The notes under the pieces are model-generated. The model searched no databases and was not told where the DNA came from. It was given only the letters and a program-made list of their open reading frames with translations. A stretch of DNA of 43,076 nucleotides, taken from the IMG/VR virus record IMGVR_UViG_3300028388_003712, positions 1-43,076 of that record; one strand, written 5' to 3'. The translations under genes and the position numbers were made by a program. This DNA comes from a virus. The first letter of the stretch is position 1. Every line of letters begins with the position of its first letter. Below, piece by piece: positions 38,449-43,076 of this stretch.

Positions 38449-38646
38449 TTAGGATTCTGACTCCCCTTGTTGTTCTGGGAGTTCTGGGGCTTCACGGGCT
38501 TGAATAAACCGTTCTGCCTCTTCTTGGGGGATTAAGTACGTATGACCAACGAGTTCACCTTTAATGGTGCCACGTTGGACAAGCCGACTAACATGACGGT
38601 GCGTTAAGCCCGTCTTATCGGCTATCTTCCTAGTAGTCCAAAACAC
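38449..38646 (-). CDS. Small HTH (excisionase/AlpA-type) protein
   Basis: 65 residues from a GTG at 38646, GGGAGG upstream. Residues 3-45 form a MerR/excisionase-type winged helix (TTRKIADKTGLTHRHVSRLV, then GTIKGELVGHTYLIP), followed by an acidic tail. It is driven by promoter P3, whose operator it may itself bind. Regulator or recombination directionality factor. Confidence 0.75.
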   Translation of the reverse strand: MFWTTRKIADKTGLTHRHVSRLVQRGTIKGELVGHTYLIPQEEAERFIQAREAPELPEQQGESES

Positions 38647-38667
38647 TTCAATCACCTCCCAATGTGA

Positions 38668-38716
38668 TATATAAGACTTTTTCTTATATTATAAGGACTT
38701 ATAAAGGACTTGTCAA
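38668..38716 (-). promoter_or_regulatory. Promoter P3 with operator repeats
   Basis: TTGACA (38711-38716) and TATAAT (38688-38693) are 17 bases apart. AAGTCCTTTATAAGTCCTTA fills the spacer and ATATAAGACTTTTTCTTATAT-like symmetry surrounds the start. The flanks CCCCTTGACAA and TATAATATA match P1 and P2. Confidence 0.8.
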
Positions 38717-38726
38717 GGGGTCTAAT

Positions 38727-38747
38727 CGCGCCTTCGTCGAAGACGCG
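38727..38747. promoter_or_regulatory. Palindrome in HNH-gene upstream region
   Basis: CGCGCCTTCGTCGAAGACGCG is an almost perfect 10-bp inverted repeat, followed by a smaller ACGCT/AGCGT repeat near 38770. Candidate operators for the divergent P3 / HNH region; a plus-strand promoter for the HNH gene is not clear. Confidence 0.5.
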
Positions 38748-38847
38748 ACAATTTTGGGCATGGTCAAAACGCTTAGAGCGTAGCATTATATATAAGAAGG
38801 CGGTTTACTCTGAGAGGGAGCGAACCTTAAAAATATGGAGGGTAGAA

Positions 38848-39411
38848 ATGGGCAATCGTACACACATACCTAAAGCTATTCAAGAACAAGTTAAAGAAGA
38901 ATTTAACTATAAGTGTGCTATATGTGGGCATGATAATACACAACTACACCACATTGACGGGGACCCTGGTAACAGCGATCCTATGAATTTAATTCCGCTA
39001 TGCCCGAACTGTCATTTGGGCGATCAACACAATCCCACACAACCAGTAGACATCGGTATACTTAAACTATTTAGGAAACACAAAGATCCTACGATTCTTA
39101 CCCCGCAATTTTATCCACTGTTCCGTCGTTTAAAGCTGCTCATAGATCGCACTGATACCGATCGTATTGACAAAAACCATTTAGATGAATTAGTTGACTT
39201 TGTAGCTGTTCTGAATATGGGAGAGTTCTATAGCCGAAGAATTTACCACTATTTACGTGTGACCCCAGATAGAAGAAGAGGCTCTGTTTATACCTTACCA
39301 GGAATGTATACAATTCACCCTGAAGACATTGAAAAAGTTGTTGAGCTAGTAGTAGAATTACTACGTTACCAGGAAAGCTGGATACCGTCAGGTAGAGGCG
39401 TTTCTTCATGA
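38848..39411 (+). CDS. HNH nuclease-type protein
   Basis: 187 residues from the ATG at 38848, with GGAGGG upstream; longer frames through the promoter were rejected. Residues 20-60 hold a zinc HNH motif: CAICGHDNTQLHHIDGDPGN, then NLIPLCPNCHLGD, with both CxxC pairs and the central HHID. The C-terminal 120 residues are an unrecognised helical domain. The gene is more AT-rich than the phage core, suggesting acquisition. HNH proteins can be homing, packaging-associated or defence nucleases; distance from terminase argues against packaging. Confidence 0.75.
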   Translation: MGNRTHIPKAIQEQVKEEFNYKCAICGHDNTQLHHIDGDPGNSDPMNLIPLCPNCHLGDQHNPTQPVDIGILKLFRKHKDPTILTPQFYPLFRRLKLLIDRTDTDRIDKNHLDELVDFVAVLNMGEFYSRRIYHYLRVTPDRRRGSVYTLPGMYTIHPEDIEKVVELVVELLRYQESWIPSGRGVSS

Positions 39412-39599
39412 ATCTTAAATGTGTTTACCAAAATATCTCGTATATCATCTTCTGGACAACGAACGTAATAATACCGCAATACCTTCAACCGCATCTGCAA
39501 AAACTCCAGTATGTAGCGCGTGTCCTCTTCTGTACCACCCACATGTTCAAAAGCTGCTACTTCCTTACGCACTGTTTCCAAAATCTCTTCTGCAATCAT
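39366..39599 (-). CDS. Small helical protein convergent with HNH gene
   Basis: 77 residues from the ATG at 39599, with GAGGAGG upstream. Acidic, helical (EEILETVRKEVAAFEHVGGT; TRYILEFLQMRLKVLRYYYV). Its 3' end overlaps the HNH gene by 46 bases on the opposite strand. Convergent overlap and small size would fit an inhibitor partner, but this is speculative. Confidence 0.55.
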   Translation of the reverse strand: MIAEEILETVRKEVAAFEHVGGTEEDTRYILEFLQMRLKVLRYYYVRCPEDDIRDILVNTFKIHEETPLPDGIQLSW

Positions 39600-39667
39600 A
39601 CAATACCTCCTCTTGATAGTATAGAACCATTTTACTATAGACCGAAGATTAACCAAAGGAAGCCAAC

Positions 39668-39770
39668 ATTAACAGACGTTTTCTAATGCAATTACAAGCA
39701 CTTAAACGGCACAAATACGCGCGTAATAGAGGCGGAAACGTCTATTAAGGCCTCTTATTAGACGTTATTC
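39668..39770 (+). repeat. Dispersed element R7 (103 bp)
   Basis: Left end ATTAACAGACGTTTTCTAAT; right end AAACGTCTATTAAGGCCTCT and TATTAGACGTTATTC. The middle shares ATACGCGCGTAAT with R8. It precedes the anchored-nuclease gene by 27 bases. Confidence 0.85.
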
Positions 39771-39796
39771 AGTTAAATATTCGAAAAGGAGAAACT

Positions 39797-41710
39797 ATGA
39801 ACTACAAAGCGAAAGACAATGAAACCAACATACAATGTCTCATTTGTGGGGTTGGCGAACTAGAGCGCCAACCTGGTGCTCAAAAACTAAAAGGCTTATT
39901 CATCCACTACGACACTCTGGTTTGTCCACATTGTCAAGCGCAAGCCGAAACCAACAAAGGCAAACTGCGTTATACTCTCATCCCGGCCCCATATAGCACC
40001 ATTATCAAGCCAGCGGTCGGCTTCATCACTCCCGATGCCGCTGCTGATTTTGGAAAAAAGGCCCGCGATTTCCTTAAGCAACGCGCCGCTATTGAAGCGC
40101 AGGATACAAGTGCATGTATTCCACATGTGGAGCTCAAGAGCAACGAAACTTGTCTATACAACCTGCAACGTCCGTGCGTGTTACAAGAAGCCCGCACCAA
40201 GCAGGGAAACGTGAATTGGGTTAACATCGCCAAAGGCCCTATTACCCTCACTGACAAACGTATTTACATCGGTGATCGAAACATTCCCCTCAACAAAATC
40301 CAATCCGCTGTGCTTGGCCAGCGCTATATGCTTAATATCACCCGCTCGGACCGCAAACGGGAATTGCGTATTCCTCTACCGGATGCTCAGCGGGCGCACT
40401 TGTTCATCCTTGCCTTAGCCCAACAGATTCCTGAAATTATCACTCCGCCACAGCTAAGCTCGCAGGCATCACAACAATCTCCATCCCCCTACCGCTTCAA
40501 TGCCACATTACCTATTCCTATTCCACTGGGTAAAGAAAGAAGCATTAGATTACCTGCCATCGTTATTGTCATCATCATTGCCCTTTTACTGCTATGCTGC
40601 TGCTGTAGCATTACTATGCTAGGCACTCCGACACCAACACCTAGCCCTTTCCCCACCAGTGCTGCCACGATTACACCCGCGCGTACAGCGACATTAGCAC
40701 CGCTAGATACTGCCACCACAGCCCCAACCGAGACACCCGCGGCGACAGCTACCACCGCCGCCACAGATAAGCCTACACCTACATCCACCAATACACCCAC
40801 GGCAGAGGTTGATTCAACATCTGAACGCGAAACAGCAAGAGTCATTCGCGTTATTGACGGCGACACTATAGAGGTACAAATTGGAGAGCAAACTTACACC
40901 GTTCGTTATATTGGCATAGATACACCAGAGACGGTACATCCTAGCAAGCCCGTTGAATGGATGGGACCAGAGGCATCAGCAGCCAACAAAGAACTGGTAG
41001 CAGGAAAAACCGTCTACTTGGAAAAGGATGTGTCTGAAACTGACCAATATGGCCGGCTACTGCGCTATGTCTTTTTAGAGGACGGCACCTTCGTTAATGC
41101 TGAACTGGTCCATCAAGGCTACGCACAGGTGAGCACCTATCCACCTGACGTGAAATATCAAGAGCACTTCCTGGAAATGCAACAAGAGGCCCAGAGCGCG
41201 CAGGCTGGCCTATGGCAATCTACACCTACAGTAATGCCTACGGAAACTATCATTCCCTCCACGGCAACACAGTCCCCCCCCACAGCGACACCACAACCAA
41301 CTGTAGCTCCCACACAACCACCACCCACAGTAGCTCCCACGCAGCCACCGCCGACTGCGGCTCCCACACAACCGCCTGCGGCCCCTGGAAAAGTAGAAAT
41401 CGGATATATCTTCTACGATGGCGTCGTCACGCGAGTAGAAAGCGACGAGTATGCCGTAATCAGGAATACAGGTGGCTCTCCTGTGAACCTAGCCGGTTGG
41501 AGGCTCAATGCTGGCGATCCTGGACAGGACTTTATCTTCCCTGGATTTGAATTACAACCCGGTGCTGAGGTTCGCGTCTACACAAATGAATCACACCCTG
41601 AGAGTGGCGGCTTCAGCTTTGGTAGTGGACAAGCTATATGGGCTAACAGTGGTGACTGTGGATACTTATTCGACAATACTGGCGCGCAAGTATCTCAATA
41701 TTGCTATTAG
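39797..41710 (+). CDS. Membrane-anchored thermonuclease with lamin-tail domain
   Basis: 637 residues, ATG at 39797 with AAAAGGAGAAACT upstream. Domains: N-terminal zinc ribbon (CLIC at 14-17, CPHC at 43-46); PH/GRAM-like beta domain about 140-210; membrane helix 252-275 ending in CCCC; Thr/Pro linker 277-345; staphylococcal-nuclease domain 346-475 with RVIDGDTIEV (Asp354/356), Arg370 and Asp375/Glu378 in VRYIGIDTPE, and Arg420 in DQYGRLLRYV, so catalytically complete; Pro/Thr repeats 495-528 (PTVAPTQPP units); lamin-tail-like domain 531-637. The nuclease would face outside the cell. Roles could be DNA degradation for nutrients or exclusion of incoming DNA. Flanked by R7 and R8. Confidence 0.88.
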   Translation: MNYKAKDNETNIQCLICGVGELERQPGAQKLKGLFIHYDTLVCPHCQAQAETNKGKLRYTLIPAPYSTIIKPAVGFITPDAAADFGKKARDFLKQRAAIEAQDTSACIPHVELKSNETCLYNLQRPCVLQEARTKQGNVNWVNIAKGPITLTDKRIYIGDRNIPLNKIQSAVLGQRYMLNITRSDRKRELRIPLPDAQRAHLFILALAQQIPEIITPPQLSSQASQQSPSPYRFNATLPIPIPLGKERSIRLPAIVIVIIIALLLLCCCCSITMLGTPTPTPSPFPTSAATITPARTATLAPLDTATTAPTETPAATATTAATDKPTPTSTNTPTAEVDSTSERETARVIRVIDGDTIEVQIGEQTYTVRYIGIDTPETVHPSKPVEWMGPEASAANKELVAGKTVYLEKDVSETDQYGRLLRYVFLEDGTFVNAELVHQGYAQVSTYPPDVKYQEHFLEMQQEAQSAQAGLWQSTPTVMPTETIIPSTATQSPPTATPQPTVAPTQPPPTVAPTQPPPTAAPTQPPAAPGKVEIGYIFYDGVVTRVESDEYAVIRNTGGSPVNLAGWRLNAGDPGQDFIFPGFELQPGAEVRVYTNESHPESGGFSFGSGQAIWANSGDCGYLFDNTGAQVSQYCY

Positions 41711-41861
41711 CAATGAAGTACCGTGCCCCTGCTGCTTAGCGCAGGGGCACGTTGGTGGTAGTGAGTGCCCCCTTTGCGAGAGACTTAAGCACGTGCCAAT
41801 CGAAGTAGCCGAACGCTTCTTAGAAGTCGCGCAGAAACGTCTCCCAAGCGGTAGGGACTGA
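41690..41861 (+). CDS. Possible small zinc-ribbon ORF after nuclease
   Basis: An open frame overlapping the end of the nuclease gene encodes VPCPCCLAQGHVGGSECPLC and then a helical tail (IEVAERFLEVAQKRL). The two Cys pairs make it look real, but no ATG/GTG start with ribosome-binding site was found outside the nuclease gene, and the DNA of the Cys region also forms a GTGCCCCTGC/GCgCAGGGGCAC hairpin that may be the nuclease terminator. Start given is approximate. Confidence 0.3.
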
Positions 41862-42049
41862 GTTTAGTGCGAATTTGCACGCAAATTTTCGGCAACTAGA
41901 AACGCGGAAATTGTCGCCAAAGCCACGATGCAAAGGTTTTTATATTGCGCCCTGTGCGTTTTGCGTGATGCGCAAGAGAAACGCTTTTTTAGCGCGATTG
42001 AGAGCACTCAATTGCGCTTATGAACACACATTTTTCAGGAGAAAAAACT
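41862..42049. other. Intergenic, no gene supported
   Basis: About 190 bases rich in short inverted repeats (GTGCGAATTTGCAC; GCGTTTTGCGTGATGCGC; AAACGC / GCGTTT). A 60-codon open frame here lacks a ribosome-binding site. Could hold promoter and operators for the gene at 42050. Confidence 0.4.
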
Positions 42050-42292
42050 ATGGATAACTTTTTAATACAGGCTATCTTTAATGTCGTCACAGAGCGGGTT
42101 GTTACCTATTCCCTTGACCGTCATCGTATCTCAGGTGACGAATTATCATTACTAGGCGAATGGGTAGACCGTGCCGTTGACATTGCGAGGCGCAGAGACG
42201 ATATGCCTGATTCTGAATACGCACCAATAGCACAACAAGGAGAATTGCTCTGCAAATGGATTGTAGAACTGCGCCATATAGAAAAAAGCTAG
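42050..42292 (+). CDS. Hypothetical small helical protein
   Basis: 80 residues from the ATG at 42050 with CAGGAG upstream. Two or three helices (NFLIQAIFNVVTERVVTYSL; LLGEWVDRAVDIARRRDD). Not recognised. Plus strand, in the R7-R8 block. Confidence 0.6.
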   Translation: MDNFLIQAIFNVVTERVVTYSLDRHRISGDELSLLGEWVDRAVDIARRRDDMPDSEYAPIAQQGELLCKWIVELRHIEKS

Positions 42293-42329
42293 TCTCATTT
42301 TTTAACTAATTTTATAACAAGGAGTAGAA

Positions 42330-42410
42330 ATGACAGAGTGGGTAATTAAATTAAGGACTGAACCGGAACCTCTTCCTCAGCCATACGCTTCCTTTATATA
42401 CAGGAATTAA
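42330..42410 (+). CDS. 26-residue ORF ending in R8
   Basis: ATG at 42330 with AAGGAGTAG at ideal spacing. The product MTEWVIKLRTEPEPLPQPYA... ends with a TAA formed by the left end of R8 (AATTAACAG). Good site and spacing make translation plausible; function unknown. Confidence 0.45.
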   Translation: MTEWVIKLRTEPEPLPQPYASFIYRN

Positions 42411-42507
42411 CAGACGTTTTTCAACGCGCTTAAAGAGGATGAAAACGCCTCCATACGCGCGTAATCGTATGTAAAACGTCTGTTAATACCCATTATCAGT
42501 TGTTATC
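42406..42507 (+). repeat. Dispersed element R8 (102 bp)
   Basis: Left end ATTAACAGACGTTTTTCAAC; right end TAAAACGTCTGTTAATACCC and ATTATCAGTTGTTATC. Left arm TTAACAGACGTTTT and AAAACGTCTGTTAA are perfect 14-bp inverted repeats. It lies between two convergent genes and supplies both stop codons. Confidence 0.9.
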
Positions 42508-42825
42508 ATGGTCAAACCCCAGTTTTTCAAACAATGCCACCGTCTCCGCAACCGGACGCCAGCCACGAAAGCCTTGGCACGCCTGCTTGAGGAAGCCTAG
42601 CTGCGCTTCGGATAACGCGACTTCGGCCACGTCGCCCGCGTGCGCGCTATCCAGCACCATAGCCCCGTTACCTAATTCTTGATAGCCAAGCGCCTTACGC
42701 TCGGCATCCGAGAAATCCAGCCACCCGCGCACCTCAAGCGCCGTGTACACCCCGGCGACATTCAGGTCGCGGAGACCGCCAATCACCGCCAGCAACTGCA
42801 TCCGTTCCCACGCCGTGAGCTTCAT
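42496..42825 (-). CDS. Hypothetical protein at the end of the tail operon
   Basis: 109 residues, ATG at 42825 one base after the TAG of the gene before it. The N-terminal part is helical (MKLTAWERMQLLAVIGGLRD). It ends inside R8 (last codons DHDNN and TGA). If the genome is circular it is the last gene of the late operon, behind the large tail protein. Function unknown. Confidence 0.65.
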   Translation of the reverse strand: MKLTAWERMQLLAVIGGLRDLNVAGVYTALEVRGWLDFSDAERKALGYQELGNGAMVLDSAHAGDVAEVALSEAQLGFLKQACQGFRGWRPVAETVALFEKLGFDHDNN

Positions 42826-42826
42826 A

Positions 42827-43076
42827 CTACGCCCCCGACTTTAGCCGCGTCAGGATGTCGGAGAAGTCTGCCGCCACCGGCTCACCATTGGACAAAACCG
42901 CCTGTACCTGCGTCAACATATTCAAGCCATTGAACACATCCGCACTTCCTAGCGGCCCCTTAAGCGCTCCCGCGTCGTCATCGGTAAAGGCGTTAGATTG
43001 CCCTTGCCCATACCCCATGGCGTTGATGTATGTCAGCACTGCCGCAATCTCCGCCAGTTGATCCACTATAGCCTGC
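42827..43076 (-). CDS. C-terminal end of a tail gene (5' end outside window)
   Basis: The frame is open to the right edge and ends with TAG at 42827. A GTG at 43066 could start a 79-residue protein but has no clear ribosome-binding site. Joined to the left edge, the frame continues directly from the large tail protein (…GIKQASG | KQAIVDQLAEIA…), which is the reading preferred here. Confidence 0.6.
   Translation of the reverse strand, partial: QAIVDQLAEIAAVLTYINAMGYGQGQSNAFTDDDAGALKGPLGSADVFNGLNMLTQVQAVLSNGEPVAADFSDILTRLKSGA

Noticed and set aside
41875-42057. 60-codon plus-strand frame upstream of the gene at 42050
   Set aside because: No ribosome-binding site and composition follows the local inverted repeats.
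5615-42507. Elements R1-R8 as a chromosomal integron cassette array
   Set aside because: No recognisable integron integrase, mixed orientation, and multigene blocks including essential phage modules; only the similarity to attC ends is kept as a hypothesis.
5615-42507. R elements as transcription terminators
   Set aside because: Several have poly-T or poly-A next to weak stems, but R7 lies upstream of genes on both sides and R5 contains a start codon; a pure terminator role does not fit.
5615-42507. R elements as insertion-type miniature transposons
   Set aside because: No target duplications flank the copies, and constant length with dissimilar middles is not expected from recent transposition.
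1-43076. CRISPR array
   Set aside because: No evenly spaced short identical repeats with unique spacers were seen.

Overview
The window reads as a temperate siphophage that can also live as a plasmid (a phage-plasmid). It carries a complete head/packaging/tail set, a replication initiator with a candidate origin, a partition operon, and tyrosine recombinases with a tRNA-derived attachment site. A Chloroflexota host is inferred, with moderate confidence, from the Pro/Thr-rich linkers, the zinc-ribbon / PH-like / membrane / thermonuclease / lamin-tail architecture of one cargo protein, and sigma70-type promoters. The tail-protein frame that runs off the left edge continues in frame with the partial gene at the right edge, so the window may be one circular genome of about 43.1 kb opened at an arbitrary point.

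Layout. 1-19.9 kb (all minus strand) is the late region. In transcription order from 19.9 kb it holds a holin-like protein, a coiled-coil membrane protein, a sugar-nucleotide dehydrogenase (cargo), two small-terminase candidates, large terminase, portal, MuF-like protein, a gp10-like protein, protease-scaffold, major capsid, an exported protein, HhH and connector proteins, tail terminator, tail tube, tail chaperones, tape measure, a distal-tail-like protein and a long tail protein. The wrapped end (43.08-42.5 kb) ends this operon. 20-23 kb holds small early-type genes behind three copies of one long promoter repeat. 23.1-26.3 kb holds a tyrosine recombinase and small genes behind two strong operator-bearing promoters. 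26.3-33 kb is the plasmid core: origin-like region, initiator, FtsK-like ATPase, ParR-like, ParM-like and ParB-like proteins. 33-36.5 kb is a run of small phage genes. 36.7-38.4 kb (plus strand) holds an HTH/zinc protein, an integrase and an attP made from the 3' half of a tRNA-Asn gene. 38.4-42.4 kb holds accessory genes: an HNH protein, an anchored nuclease and small ORFs.

The most unusual feature is a family of seven dispersed 102-106 bp elements (near 5.6, 12.2, 18.7, 24.2, 32.9, 39.7 and 42.4 kb, plus a fragment at 38.4 kb). Their ends are conserved (TTAACAGACGTTTTT on the left, a second inverted pair ending in CGTTAT on the right) while the middles vary and the length stays almost constant. 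They sit exactly between genes, often contributing stop codons and once a start codon, and split the genome into multigene blocks of mostly 5.4-8.8 kb. They loosely resemble integron attC sites but could equally be partition or other protein-binding sites. Function was not determined; all assignments come from reading motifs and context without any database search.
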